Positions 24,180 through 32,848 of a stretch of 64,000 nucleotides of DNA are shown piece after piece; within the stretch, counting starts at the first letter, position 1, and each line of letters starts with the position of its first letter. The position numbers and the translations under genes were made by a program. The notes beneath the pieces are model-generated. The model ran no database searches and was not told where the DNA came from. It worked only from the letters and a program-made list of their open reading frames with translations. This DNA comes from Arthrobacter sp. APC 3897 (lineage in GTDB: Bacteria > Actinomycetota > Actinomycetes > Actinomycetales > Micrococcaceae): assembly GCF_030407495.1 (NCBI RefSeq), contig NZ_JASDDG010000013.1, forward strand, positions 1 through 64,000. Direction: 5' to 3'.

Positions 24180-26279
24180 ATGACCTCCACAGCCATAGAC
24201 GTCCGGGTAGTCCCCAGCTACGTTCAGGATTCCTGGTGGACGCCGGACCGCTCCGAACTGACCGCCGCGGACCCGGCGGAAGTCCGCGACGCCAGCACGG
24301 GGAAAATTCTCGCGCTGGTCAGTACAGCGGGACTGGACCTGGCTGCCGCCGTCGAGCACGCCCGAGCTGTTGGCCGCAGGGAGCTGCAAAAGCTGACCTT
24401 CCACCAGCGTGCCCTCAAGCTCAAGGAGCTGGCCGCCTACCTCAACGCCCACCGGGACGAACTCTATGAGGTCTCGGCCCGCAGCGGCGCCACACGCGGC
24501 GACTCCCTGGTGGATATTGACGGCGGCATCGGCGTGCTGTTCACCTTCGGGTCCAAGGGCCGGCGTGAGCTGCCCAATTCCACCGTCCTGGTGGACGGCG
24601 CCGCGGAGTCACTGTCCCGTGACGGGTCCTTCCTTGGCGAACACATCTTTACGTCTCTGCCGGGAATCGCCGTGCAGATCAACGCCTTCAACTTCCCGGT
24701 CTGGGGCATGCTGGAAAAGCTCGCGCCGGCCTTCATTGCGGGCCTGCCCAGCATCGTCAAGCCGGCCACTCCCACCGGTTACCTGACCGCGGACGCCGTG
24801 AAGCTGATCATCGATTCCGGCATCCTGCCGGCCGGTTCCCTGCAGCTGATCTCCGGCTCAGCCCGGGACCTGCTCGATCACCTGGACTACCGCGACTACG
24901 TGTCCTTCACCGGTTCCGCCTCCACGGCCAAGCTGCTGAAGGCACACCCGAATGTTGCTGAGGGCGGGGTCCGCTTCACCTGTGAGACCGATTCGCTGAA
25001 CGCCGCCATTCTCGGACCCGACGCCGTTCCCGGCACCCCGGAGTTCGATGCGTTCGTGAAGTCACTGGTTACCGAAATTACGGTCAAGGCAGGCCAGAAA
25101 TGCACCAGCATCCGCCGTGCCATTGTGCCCGCTGAGCTGGTGGACGACGTCGTTGCCGCCGCAGGCCGGCGCATTGAAGAGCGCGTGGTGCTGGGTGATC
25201 CCCGCGCCGAGGGTGTCACCATGGGCGCCCTCGCATCCACCGAACAGCTCGAGGGAGTGCGCTCCTCCGTCCAAGCCCTGCTCGAGGCCGGAGCCGCGCT
25301 GGCCTACGGCTCCCTGGATGCGCCGGAGGTCCTCCGCGGCGACGGAAGCCGCGGTGTCGCCGAGGGCGGAGCCTTCCTTGCTCCGGTCCTGCTGACCTGG
25401 GCAGATGCCGGGGCCGAGGCGCTGCACTCGGTGGAAGCGTTTGGCCCGGTGGCCTCCGTCATTGGTTATGCGGACCTCGACGAGGCCGTCCGCCTGGCCG
25501 CGCGCGGGGGCGGGTCACTGGTGGCCACCGTGTGCACCAATGATCCGGGCACCGCCCGCGAACTGGCCCTGGGTATCGCCGGCCACCACGGCCGGGTGCT
25601 CCTGCTCAACCGCGAGGATGCCCGCAGCTCCACGGGCCACGGCTCGCCCGTGCCGCACCTGGTCCACGGCGGCCCCGGACGCGCCGGCGGCGGCGAAGAG
25701 CTCGGCGGCATGCGCGCGGTGCTGCACCACATGCAGCGCACCGCCGTCCAGGGTTCCCCGAACATGCTCACCGCCCTCACCGGCGTCTGGCACACGGGCG
25801 CGGACCGGAACTTCGACGGCGTCCATCCCTTCCGGAAGGACCTGTCGGAGCTGAACATCGGCGATGCCGTCCGCTCCGACCTGCGCGAAGTGACGCTTCA
25901 GGACATCACGGCGTTCGCCAACAGCACCGGGGACACCTTCTACGCACACACCAATCAGGCGGCCGCCGAGGCCAACCCCTTCTTCCCGGGCATCGTGGCG
26001 CACGGCTACCTGCTGCTTTCCTGGGCGGCCGGGCTGTTCGTGGAGCCGGCGCCGGGGCCGGTGCTTGCCAACTACGGCCTGGAAAACCTGCGGTTCATCA
26101 CGCCGGTGGCTGCCGGTGATTCCATCCGCGTCACCCTCACGGCCAAGAAGATCACGCCGCGGGAAACCGACGAGTACGGCGAAGTTGCCTGGGACGCGCT
26201 GCTGACCAACCAGAACGACGACGTCGTGGCCACCTACGATGTCCTGACCCTGGTGGAGAAGAACCGCAGCGCCGGCTGA
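24180..26279 (+). CDS. paaZ: Phenylacetate degradation bifunctional protein PaaZ (aldehyde dehydrogenase/enoyl-CoA hydratase)
   Basis: Opens the oxepin-CoA ring and oxidises the resulting aldehyde in the aerobic phenylacetate pathway. The N-terminal aldehyde dehydrogenase domain (about residues 1-530) has the YVSFTGSA cofactor segment, the glutamate in TCETDSLN and the nucleophilic cysteine at about 308 in GQKCTSIRR. The C-terminal MaoC-like hotdog domain (about 545-699) has the hydratase residues in STGDTFYAHTN. The 699-residue length is right for the fused form. It is monocistronic, preceded by a strong PaaR-type box and closed by a long hairpin. A short 24-bp duplication includes its stop codon. 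Confidence 0.95.
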   Translation: MTSTAIDVRVVPSYVQDSWWTPDRSELTAADPAEVRDASTGKILALVSTAGLDLAAAVEHARAVGRRELQKLTFHQRALKLKELAAYLNAHRDELYEVSARSGATRGDSLVDIDGGIGVLFTFGSKGRRELPNSTVLVDGAAESLSRDGSFLGEHIFTSLPGIAVQINAFNFPVWGMLEKLAPAFIAGLPSIVKPATPTGYLTADAVKLIIDSGILPAGSLQLISGSARDLLDHLDYRDYVSFTGSASTAKLLKAHPNVAEGGVRFTCETDSLNAAILGPDAVPGTPEFDAFVKSLVTEITVKAGQKCTSIRRAIVPAELVDDVVAAAGRRIEERVVLGDPRAEGVTMGALASTEQLEGVRSSVQALLEAGAALAYGSLDAPEVLRGDGSRGVAEGGAFLAPVLLTWADAGAEALHSVEAFGPVASVIGYADLDEAVRLAARGGGSLVATVCTNDPGTARELALGIAGHHGRVLLLNREDARSSTGHGSPVPHLVHGGPGRAGGGEELGGMRAVLHHMQRTAVQGSPNMLTALTGVWHTGADRNFDGVHPFRKDLSELNIGDAVRSDLREVTLQDITAFANSTGDTFYAHTNQAAAEANPFFPGIVAHGYLLLSWAAGLFVEPAPGPVLANYGLENLRFITPVAAGDSIRVTLTAKKITPRETDEYGEVAWDALLTNQNDDVVATYDVLTLVEKNRSAG

Positions 26280-26318
26280 TCCGGCCGCCAAAGGGCCGGC
26301 TGATCCGGCCGCCAAAGG
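26271..26318. repeat. 24-bp tandem duplication spanning the paaZ stop codon
   Basis: The 24-bp unit beginning GCCGGCTGATCC occurs at 26271-26294 and again at 26295-26318 without change; a third copy starts at 26319 and breaks off after six bases. The first copy contains the TGA of paaZ. The duplicated DNA also supplies part of the terminator stem. Confidence 0.85.
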
Positions 26319-26354
26319 GCCGGCGGACCGAAGAGGTCCGCCGGCCCTTTGGCG
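26310..26354. terminator. Bidirectional hairpin terminator between paaZ and paaR
   Basis: A perfect 20-bp inverted repeat (26310-26329 with 26335-26354, five-base loop GAAGA) lies between the convergent ends of paaZ and the TetR gene. There is no T tract, but the stem is long and GC-rich enough to stop transcription from either side. Confidence 0.8.
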
Positions 26355-26367
26355 TGCGCGGGGTTGT

Positions 26368-26997
26368 TCAGGACCGCGAGTGCAAGCCGTCAAACATCAT
26401 GGAGATGACGTCATCTGCCAGCTTGTCCGGGGAAATGGGCCCGCCGGGCTTGTACCAATCCACAATCGAGTTGATCGTGCCGAAAAGCAGGCGCGTGGTG
26501 GTACGCGGATCGATGTCGCTGCGCAGCGTTCCCTCGGTCCGTGCTGCGTCCACCAGCCTGGCCACCCGGTGGTCGAACTCGCGGCGCCGGGACAGCGCGT
26601 CGCGCTCAATCTCGGTGTTGCCGCGCAGGCGCAGCAGCAGCGTCACGAACGGCAGGCGTTCGGTGAGGACCTTGATGGTGCCGCGCAGTACAAACTCAAG
26701 CTGCTCATCCGCCGGGCCGGTGGAGGCACGGGCATCGTCCAGTACTGCCTCGAGCCCGCCGAGGGCGTTTTCAAGCGCAAGGCGCAGCAGATCACCCTTG
26801 GACGGCACATGGTGGTAGATCGCTGATTTGGTGATGCCCAGGTTGTCCGCCAGGATCCCCATCGAGGTTGCTTCATAGCCGTGCTTGTTGAAGACATCCA
26901 CGGCAATAGCCAGGACCGACTGCTGATCATATCCGGGGCGGCCCCGGCGGTTGGCAATCGAGGCAGGGCCGGCTGCGGAGGAAGGCGTTGAAGGCAT
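26368..26997 (-). CDS. paaR: TetR family regulator of phenylacetate catabolism (PaaR)
   Basis: A 209-residue TetR-type repressor. The N-terminal helix-turn-helix spans about residues 20-70 (AVDVFNKHGYEATSMGILADNLG then ITKSAIYHHVPSKGDLL; described as two parts). The C-terminal ligand domain is of the TetR_C type. Position between paaZ and paaK and the shared operator at all paa promoters make phenylacetyl-CoA-responsive repression the likely role, as for TetR-type PaaR of other actinobacteria. A weaker copy of the box 15 nt before its start codon suggests autoregulation. It lies 59 nt downstream of paaK on the same strand. Confidence 0.85.
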   Translation of the reverse strand: MPSTPSSAAGPASIANRRGRPGYDQQSVLAIAVDVFNKHGYEATSMGILADNLGITKSAIYHHVPSKGDLLRLALENALGGLEAVLDDARASTGPADEQLEFVLRGTIKVLTERLPFVTLLLRLRGNTEIERDALSRRREFDHRVARLVDAARTEGTLRSDIDPRTTTRLLFGTINSIVDWYKPGGPISPDKLADDVISMMFDGLHSRS

Positions 26998-27011
26998 GGG
27001 TCCTATTTTCT

Positions 27012-27029
27012 CATGAACGTTCGGGCAGG
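27012..27029 (-). promoter_or_regulatory. Weak PaaR-type box upstream of paaR
   Basis: The core TGAACGTTCGGGCAG matches 9 of 14 defined positions of the 18-bp PaaR-type consensus and lies 15-32 nt before the regulator's start codon. It is the weakest of the five boxes, so autoregulation is only suggested. Confidence 0.35.
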
Positions 27030-27034
27030 GCAGG

Positions 27035-27048
27035 CTGCCCCGGGGCAG
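27035..27048. repeat. Perfect 14-bp palindrome between paaK and paaR
   Basis: CTGCCCCGGGGCAG is a perfect palindrome in the 59-bp gap between the paaK stop and the paaR start. It may act as a weak attenuator that lowers repressor expression relative to paaIK, or as an additional protein-binding site. Confidence 0.4.
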
Positions 27049-27056
27049 GCGTCCGG

Positions 27057-28409
27057 TCAGCCCTGGACCAGGCCCGCTTCCTTGGCCCGCAGGTCATAAA
27101 TCCGGCGCAGTTTGCCGCTGGAGCGTGCCAGGGTGCCGGGCTCCGCCACCTGGACAGTGCAGGAGGACCCCACATGGATCTTGATTTGCGCACGCAGCTC
27201 CATGGCGGCATTCAGGCACTCGTCCGAGGACGAGCCTTCGCGCCGTTCAATTTTGACCGTGAGTTCATCCATGCGGTCCGGCCGGGTGATTTCCAGCTGG
27301 AAGTGCGGGCTCAGTGCGGGGATGCGCAGGGCAATCTCCTCAATCTGGCTGGGGAACAGGTTCACGCCGCGCAGGATGATCATGTCATCGCTGCGTCCGG
27401 TGATCCGTCCCATGCGGCGCATGCCCGGGCGTGCGGTTCCGGGCAGCAGCCGGGTGAGGTCATGCGTCCGGTAACGGATGATCGGCAGAGCTTCCTTGGT
27501 GAGGGAGGTGAAGACCAGCTCACCGGGTTCGCCGTCGTCCAGCACCCGGGTGTCATCGAAGGGGTCGATGATTTCGGGGCGGAAGTGGTCCTCCCAAATG
27601 TGAGTGCCGTCCTTGGACTCCACGCATTCCCCGGCAACGCCAGGCCCCATCACTTCGGACAGCCCGTAGATGTCACAGGCATCCAGGCCCATGGACACTT
27701 CCAGTTCATGGCGCATTTCCTCAGTCCAGGGCTCTGCTCCCAGAACGGCGTTCTTCAGGGATGTGGAGCGCGGATCGATGCCAGCGGCCCGCATCGCGTC
27801 GGCGATGGTGAGCAGATAGGTAGGGGTGCACAGGATGGTGTCCGGCTCGAAGTCCGTGATCAGCTGGATCTGCCGCTCGGTCTGCCCGCCGGACATCGGA
27901 ATAACCGTGCAGCCGAGCTTCTCTGCGCCGGCGTGGGCACCCAGGCCCCCGGTAAAGAGGCCGTATCCGTAGGCGTTGTGGACCTTGTAGCCGGGTTTCA
28001 CCCCGGAGGCCCGCAGGGACCGCGCCACCAGCGTGCTCCAGCGGTCCAGATCGCCCGCGGTGTAGCCGACGACGGTGGGCCGGCCGGTGGTGCCGGAGGA
28101 GGCATGGATTCTTGCCACCTGGTCCTGGGGCACGGCAAACATCCCGAACGGATAGGTCCGGCGGAGATCTTCCTTGGTGGTGTACGGGAACTTGGCCAGG
28201 TCCGAGAGCTCCCGAAGGTCCTCGGGGCGGACGCCCGCCTCGTCAAACTTCTGCGTGTACAGCGGCACGCGCTCGTAGGCGTACTTGACCGTGTGCTGGA
28301 GGCGGGTCAGCTGCAGGGCCTCAATCTCATCGCGGCTCATCCGCTCTTCGGGATCAAGTGATGCGGCATCTGCGGCAGTGGATTTGAGCAGTGCGGGGGA
28401 GTAAGTCAT
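27057..28409 (-). CDS. paaK: Phenylacetate--CoA ligase
   Basis: Commits phenylacetate to the pathway by forming phenylacetyl-CoA with ATP and CoA. It is a 450-residue adenylate-forming enzyme of the PaaK subfamily: HASSGTTGRPTVVGYT is the phosphate-binding motif (about residues 93-108), GAEPWTEEMR and DIYGLSEVMGPG follow, and RTHDLTRLLPG and the RSDDMIILRGVNLFPSQIEE motif (about 330-350) are PaaK hallmarks. The ATG at 28409 has AAGGG 6 nt upstream; an earlier in-frame codon at 28436 lacks support. It follows paaI by about 60 nt and was probably transcribed with it. Confidence 0.95.
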   Translation of the reverse strand: MTYSPALLKSTAADAASLDPEERMSRDEIEALQLTRLQHTVKYAYERVPLYTQKFDEAGVRPEDLRELSDLAKFPYTTKEDLRRTYPFGMFAVPQDQVARIHASSGTTGRPTVVGYTAGDLDRWSTLVARSLRASGVKPGYKVHNAYGYGLFTGGLGAHAGAEKLGCTVIPMSGGQTERQIQLITDFEPDTILCTPTYLLTIADAMRAAGIDPRSTSLKNAVLGAEPWTEEMRHELEVSMGLDACDIYGLSEVMGPGVAGECVESKDGTHIWEDHFRPEIIDPFDDTRVLDDGEPGELVFTSLTKEALPIIRYRTHDLTRLLPGTARPGMRRMGRITGRSDDMIILRGVNLFPSQIEEIALRIPALSPHFQLEITRPDRMDELTVKIERREGSSSDECLNAAMELRAQIKIHVGSSCTVQVAEPGTLARSSGKLRRIYDLRAKEAGLVQG

Positions 28410-28470
28410 GGAAAGCCCTTTGGGTTGGAACGTCATCGTCGTGGAAAGAGCCGCGGCCCTGGAGGGGCGG

Positions 28471-28950
28471 TTAGCCGCGGGAGTGGAAAGCCGGATTGGG
28501 CACTGCCCGCGACCGGCCGCGGAACTCCGCGATCACCCGGCTGCCGCCGCCGGGGCCGGAAGCGGTGATCTCGACGTCGTAAACGCCGCTTCGTCCCGCG
28601 GAAGCCCGGTGGCTGGCCACGGCCCGCAGGGTCTCACCAGGCAGTGCGGAGGAAATGAAGGTGATGTCAGCGCCGGACGCGACGGTGATCAGTTCCATGT
28701 CCGAGACGCTGGTGCCGGCCGGATTGCAGGCGAGGGCAAAGGCGGTATCCGCCAGGGAGAAGACCATTCCGCCGTGGGCTATATGGAAGCCGTTCAGCAT
28801 TTCGGGGCGCAGCACCATCTGGATGGTCGCCTCTCCGGGGGCCAGATGCTCCACCGTGAATCCAAGCCAGCGCCCGGCGGCGTCGTGTTCCAGGATCGGA
28901 TGGTCCAGTCCGCGTTCCTGCACCTGAGCGGCTACGTCGATGTCAGCCAT
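28471..28950 (-). CDS. paaI: Hydroxyphenylacetyl-CoA thioesterase PaaI
   Basis: Hotdog-fold thioesterase of 159 residues that rescues CoA from dead-end phenylacetate-pathway thioesters. The motif NGFHIAHGGMVFSLADTAFALA (around residues 53-74; broken here as HGG and LADTAFA) holds the catalytic aspartate on the long central helix. It is the first gene of the paaI-paaK(-paaR) unit and is preceded by a good promoter with a PaaR-type box. GAGGG precedes its ATG. Confidence 0.93.
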   Translation of the reverse strand: MADIDVAAQVQERGLDHPILEHDAAGRWLGFTVEHLAPGEATIQMVLRPEMLNGFHIAHGGMVFSLADTAFALACNPAGTSVSDMELITVASGADITFISSALPGETLRAVASHRASAGRSGVYDVEITASGPGGGSRVIAEFRGRSRAVPNPAFHSRG

Positions 28951-28966
28951 GAGACCCTCTCGCTTT

Positions 28967-29014
28967 ATTTACCGAATGTTCATTAGGTAATCCTGTGGGC
29001 GAGGTCACTGTCAA
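28967..29014 (-). promoter_or_regulatory. paaI promoter with PaaR-type box
   Basis: On the minus strand a consensus -35 TTGACA (29009-29014) is followed after 18 nt by TTACCT. The box AATGAACATTCGGTAAAT (28967-28984, 10 of 14 defined positions) overlaps the expected transcription start. This is the only perfect -35 hexamer among the paa units. Confidence 0.6.
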
Positions 29015-29100
29015 GCCTGACGGCGTAATGCTTCGGCATTTGCCGGGGGCAGGGACACGGCACCGTGCCGTGCCGTAAGTTGAGGAGGTGATAGCTTTCG

Positions 29101-29823
29101 ATGCCGCGGGCGCGGCCGGGGGTGCGGCCTGCGGGGCTGCATCAGCCGGTGCTTCCTGACTGGCTGGATCCGCAGGTCTTTCTGGCGGATCCGGCGCTGG
29201 GACCGTGGGTGGTACTGCTCATCTGCGGCATTGTCTTCGCCGAAACCGGACTGCTCGTGGGGTTCTTCCTCCCCGGTGACACACTCCTGTTTACCGCCGG
29301 CCTGCTGGTGGCTACCGGAACCGTGCACATCAATGTCTGGCTGCTGGGGGTGCTGATTGCCCTGTCGGCGTTCCTGGGGGACCAGCTGGGGTATTGGATC
29401 GGCCGGCGTGCCGGGCCTGCAGTGTTTTCCCGGCCCGAGTCGCGGATCTTCCACCGTGACAACGTGGACCGTGCCGAGGCGTTCTTTGCCCGGCACGGCG
29501 GTAAGGCCATCACCCTGGCCCGTTTCGTGGGCATCGTCCGGACCTTCACTCCGGTAGTGGCCGGGGTGGGCAGGATGCGTTACCCCGCCTACATGGCTTT
29601 CGGCTCCGCCGGCGCCCTGCTCTGGGGGGTGGGGCTGACGCTGCTGGGTTACGTGCTGGGGGACCGGTTCCCCTTTATCCGCGACCATCTGGACCTGATT
29701 GTGGTTAGCGTTGTCCTGCTGACCGTGACGACCATTCTGCTCACGCTGCTGAGGCAGAATCAAGCGGGCAGGCGGACGCCCGGGCAGCCGTTAAACCGGC
29801 CGGTGCCGGAGCCTGGCGACTGA
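29101..29823 (+). CDS. DedA family membrane protein
   Basis: A 240-residue protein of the DedA/VTT (SNARE-associated) family. The family motifs are visible: FAETGLLVGFFLPGDTLLF (glutamate and GDTLL, about residues 45-63), GDQLGYWIGRRAG, and the FxRHGGKAITLARFVGIVRTFTP region with its conserved arginines (about 125-150; described in parts). Actinobacterial and proteobacterial members are linked to lipid-carrier flipping (undecaprenyl phosphate, phosphatidylethanolamine) and proton motive force; which applies here is unknown. Translation should be strong: AGGAGGTGAT at 29083-29092 is an ideal Shine-Dalgarno 8 nt before the ATG. Unrelated to the flanking paa genes. Confidence 0.9.
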   Translation: MPRARPGVRPAGLHQPVLPDWLDPQVFLADPALGPWVVLLICGIVFAETGLLVGFFLPGDTLLFTAGLLVATGTVHINVWLLGVLIALSAFLGDQLGYWIGRRAGPAVFSRPESRIFHRDNVDRAEAFFARHGGKAITLARFVGIVRTFTPVVAGVGRMRYPAYMAFGSAGALLWGVGLTLLGYVLGDRFPFIRDHLDLIVVSVVLLTVTTILLTLLRQNQAGRRTPGQPLNRPVPEPGD

Positions 29824-29843
29824 ACGCCCGGCTCCGGCACCGG
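29800..29843. terminator. Hairpin shared by convergent dedA-like and ptrB genes
   Basis: A perfect 14-bp inverted repeat CCGGTGCCGGAGCC (29800-29813) and its complement (29830-29843) flank a 16-base loop that contains the DedA stop codon. It lies just before the end of ptrB on the other strand and can serve both genes. Confidence 0.7.
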
Positions 29844-29849
29844 AGGCCG

Positions 29850-32033
29850 CTACTTATCTCCGCTATTTGCCTGCGGTACCGGAAGCAGTTCCGTGGCTCC
29901 CAGGGCATCCAGCACAAACGCGTAATCCCAGGCCCGGTCCTTCCAGGCCTCGTAGCGGCCCGAGGCGCCTCCGTGCCCGCCGTCCATCTCGATCTTCATC
30001 ACGATGGGCTCGGAGCCGGTGGTCACTTCGCGCAGCTTGGCCACCCATTTGGCCGGCTCCACGTACAGCACCCGGGTGTCATTGAAGCTGGTCACCGCGG
30101 CAATGCGGGGATAGTCCACGGCCCGGATGTTCTCGTACGGGGAGTATTCCTTCATGTACCGGTAGACCTCGGGGTCGGTGATCGGGTTGCCCCATTCCTC
30201 CCACTCCAGGGCCGAAAGCGGCAGCTCCGGATCGAGGATGGTGGTCAGCGCGTCCACGAAGGGAACCTGTGCCACGATTGCCCGGTATTTCTCGGGCGCC
30301 AGGTTGGCCACGGCGCCCATCAGGAGCCCGCCGGCCGAGCCGCCCATGGCAGCAATCCGTGACGGATCCACCCACCCGGAAGACGCCAGGTACTCGGTGG
30401 CGTCGACGAAGTCGGTGAAGGTGTTCTTCTTGTTCAGCTTCTTTCCCTGGTCATACCAGGCGCGTCCCATTTCGCCGCCGCCGCGGATATGCGCGACGAC
30501 GAAGATGACGCCGCGGTCCAGCAGGGACAGCCGGGCAACGCTGAAGCCGGGATCCATACTGATTTCATAGCTTCCGTAGGCGTAAACCAGGGCGGGGTTG
30601 GTGCCGTCCTGCTGGACCTCTGCCCGGCGCAGCACGGACAGTGGAATCCGCGTGCCGTCCGCCGCGGTTGCCCAGGCCCGCTCCGCCACGTACTCGGACG
30701 GGTTGTAACCGCCCTTGACGGGGGTTTCCCTGCGCAGCTCCAGTTCGCCGGTGGCCAGCACGTAGTCGTAAACACGCGGCGGGGTCAGGTAGGAGGTGTA
30801 GCTGAGCCGGATAATCGGGGAGTCATACTCTGCATTGGCCAGGTTGGCCGTGTAGAGCTCCTCGTCAAAGGCGGGCTCCACGGGGTCGCCCTGGACTTCG
30901 GTCCCCAGTCCCTCCAGCGGAAGGATCTGTACCCGTTCGGTGGTGTCCTTGCGGACGGAAACAATGATGTGGGTTTTGGTGACGGCCGCGCCGTTGACGC
31001 GCACGGCGTCGTCGTGCGCCACCACGGTGTTCCAGTGCTGCTCGGCCAGCGGCAGCGCAAACTCCGTCTCCGCCACGAGCGAGAGCATGGAGTTCAGCGC
31101 GTCCTTGTTGTGGGTGATCAGGTAGTGGCGCTCGCCGGCGATGGTGACGGGTTCGGCCTCGTAGAGGATGCGCTCGCTGCGCGGAATCAGCGTGCGCACC
31201 TCGCCTGAGGGATCCTCGAAGTCCAGCACCCGGTACTCGGAGTATTCAGAGTTGCTGATGCCGATCAGCAGCTGCTTCCGGTCCGCGGAGAGGTCGAAGC
31301 CGGTCCACATGGCCACGTCATCCTCCTGGTAGATGACGACGTCGTCCTCCACGGCAGTGCCGAGGGTGTGCGCCTTGATCTGGTACGGGCGCCAGGAGTC
31401 ATCCACCACTGTGTAGAACACCCGGCTGCCGTCGGGGGAGAAGGCGAGCGAGTAAAAGACGTTGGTGACTTCGTCCGGCAGCAGTTCGCCGGTGCGCAGG
31501 TCCTTGATCCGCAGGGTGAAGCGCTCGTCGCCGGCATTGTCCTGCGAGTAGGCCAGCAGGTTGCCGTCCTCGGTGACGGCCAGTCCGCCCAGGGCGAAGA
31601 ACGGCTTGCCTTGGGCCTCGGCGTTGCCGTCGATGAGGATCTGCTCACCCGGAACCGGAACGCCGGGTTCGACGACGGGCGGAGTCCAGTCCGAGTCCAG
31701 GTCACCGGTGTCCTGGGCGGCGGTGCGGCAGTGGATGGAGTACTGCTTGCCCTCTTCGGTCCGGGAGTAATACCACCAGCCCTTCTTGCGGGCAGGTACG
31801 GACAGATCAGTTTCCTCGGTGCGGTTTTTGATCTCGTCAAAGATCTCCTGCCGCAGTTTTTCCTGGTCCGCCGTGACCTCTTCCATATAGGCGTTCTCGG
31901 CCTTCAGGTGTGCCACAACGTCGGGGTTTTCCTTTTCCCGCATCCACTCGTAGTCGTCAACGAAGGTATCTCCGTGGTGGCTGCGTTCGGTGGGAACCTT
32001 TGGGGCAACGGGAGGAGTGGCAGAAGTAGTCAT
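29850..32033 (-). CDS. ptrB: Oligopeptidase B-like S9 family peptidase
   Basis: Cytoplasmic serine peptidase of 727 residues with an N-terminal seven-bladed propeller and a C-terminal alpha/beta-hydrolase domain. The nucleophile is in GGSAGGLLMG (about residue 562), with the aspartate in FNDTRVLYVEP and the histidine in DGGHGGASGRY. The run VPFVDALTTILDPELPL and the GGGEMGRAWYDQGK segment are oligopeptidase B hallmarks; such enzymes cut short peptides after Arg or Lys. A TATATT hexamer 6 nt before the ATG and lack of a ribosome-binding site suggest a leaderless mRNA. The neighbouring genes give no hint of a special substrate. Confidence 0.93.
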   Translation of the reverse strand: MTTSATPPVAPKVPTERSHHGDTFVDDYEWMREKENPDVVAHLKAENAYMEEVTADQEKLRQEIFDEIKNRTEETDLSVPARKKGWWYYSRTEEGKQYSIHCRTAAQDTGDLDSDWTPPVVEPGVPVPGEQILIDGNAEAQGKPFFALGGLAVTEDGNLLAYSQDNAGDERFTLRIKDLRTGELLPDEVTNVFYSLAFSPDGSRVFYTVVDDSWRPYQIKAHTLGTAVEDDVVIYQEDDVAMWTGFDLSADRKQLLIGISNSEYSEYRVLDFEDPSGEVRTLIPRSERILYEAEPVTIAGERHYLITHNKDALNSMLSLVAETEFALPLAEQHWNTVVAHDDAVRVNGAAVTKTHIIVSVRKDTTERVQILPLEGLGTEVQGDPVEPAFDEELYTANLANAEYDSPIIRLSYTSYLTPPRVYDYVLATGELELRRETPVKGGYNPSEYVAERAWATAADGTRIPLSVLRRAEVQQDGTNPALVYAYGSYEISMDPGFSVARLSLLDRGVIFVVAHIRGGGEMGRAWYDQGKKLNKKNTFTDFVDATEYLASSGWVDPSRIAAMGGSAGGLLMGAVANLAPEKYRAIVAQVPFVDALTTILDPELPLSALEWEEWGNPITDPEVYRYMKEYSPYENIRAVDYPRIAAVTSFNDTRVLYVEPAKWVAKLREVTTGSEPIVMKIEMDGGHGGASGRYEAWKDRAWDYAFVLDALGATELLPVPQANSGDK

Positions 32034-32039
32034 GTCCCG

Positions 32040-32045
32040 AATATA
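32040..32045 (-). promoter_or_regulatory. Candidate -10 box of a leaderless mRNA (ptrB)
   Basis: TATATT on the minus strand is 6 nt before the ATG at 32033. It is the closest match to TATAAT among the leaderless candidates in this window. Confidence 0.55.
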
Positions 32046-32116
32046 TCGACACCGTCCGGACGGGCGAAGAACCTCAGCGGCGTTTATGCTCGGGGCTTAC
32101 CGGCCCCGAAGCCGGC

Positions 32117-32848
32117 TCAGCGCAGCAGGAACCAGGCTCCCATTGCGGCGGCTGCGAGGAACAGCATCCAGTTGCCCAGCACCTCCAGTACGGTCATGCC
32201 GAAAGACGGGTGCGGGGCCGTCTTCATCGGCTCCACTATCGGGTCATCGGTGACGCCCTTGCGGAACTGGCCCCAGAGTGAGGTGGAGAGCAGGATCAGG
32301 CCGCCGGTCAGGGCGGTGGGCAGTGCGGGAAGCGTGAAGAGCACCAGGTCCCGGGCAAGCACGCCGATCAGGACCTGAAGAGTGAAAATTATCATCATGG
32401 AGCCGGCGCCCCGCCACATGGGTCCCCGGACAAAGAAGCCCAGAAGCAGGGGTGCGCAGGCCGCGAGGGCCAGCCCGGTCAATGCGATGAGCAGGCCGGG
32501 GAGGGTTACCTGGACGCTGCCGTCCGTGGAACTCACTGCTGCGGCCACGGCGGAGAATCCCAGCAATCCGAGGCAGGTAGGCACCAGCAGGGCGGCTATG
32601 CCTGTGCGGGTCTGCGGGGAGCGCGGCAGATCCAGGCTTTCCGCGTAGGCCCGTGCGGGGCCGAACACTTCGCCGGGGGTGCCGCCGGAGTCCGCAAGGA
32701 ACTCGCGGGCGGAGGCAACGGCGTCCCCGATGACGTCCCCGGGAACGTCCTGCAACCGCAGTTCGAGCACAAAGTCGTCAAACCAGCGCTTAGCGGCCCT
32801 GTCGGTGCGGTTTGGTCTGGGGATGTTCCGGCTGTCACGGGTTTCCAC
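32117..32848 (-). CDS. HAAS-domain membrane protein paired with PadR
   Basis: A 243-residue protein. The first 90 residues are cytoplasmic and helical (KRWFDDFVLELRLQDVPGDVIGDAVASAREFL in outline), resembling the HAAS helical domain that is found with PadR regulators. About five hydrophobic helices follow (residues 90-240). It starts at GTG 32848 with AGGAG five bases upstream, overlapping the padR 3' end by 14 bp, so the two are translationally coupled. In related pairs the membrane protein is thought to sense or transduce an envelope signal while PadR controls the operon; direct evidence is lacking here. Confidence 0.7.
   Translation of the reverse strand: METRDSRNIPRPNRTDRAAKRWFDDFVLELRLQDVPGDVIGDAVASAREFLADSGGTPGEVFGPARAYAESLDLPRSPQTRTGIAALLVPTCLGLLGFSAVAAAVSSTDGSVQVTLPGLLIALTGLALAACAPLLLGFFVRGPMWRGAGSMMIIFTLQVLIGVLARDLVLFTLPALPTALTGGLILLSTSLWGQFRKGVTDDPIVEPMKTAPHPSFGMTVLEVLGNWMLFLAAAAMGAWFLLR

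Noticed and set aside
28410-28470. Possible PaaR-type box in the paaI-paaK gap (GGAACGTCATCG)
   Set aside because: Only one half resembles the box. paaK is most simply transcribed from the paaI promoter.
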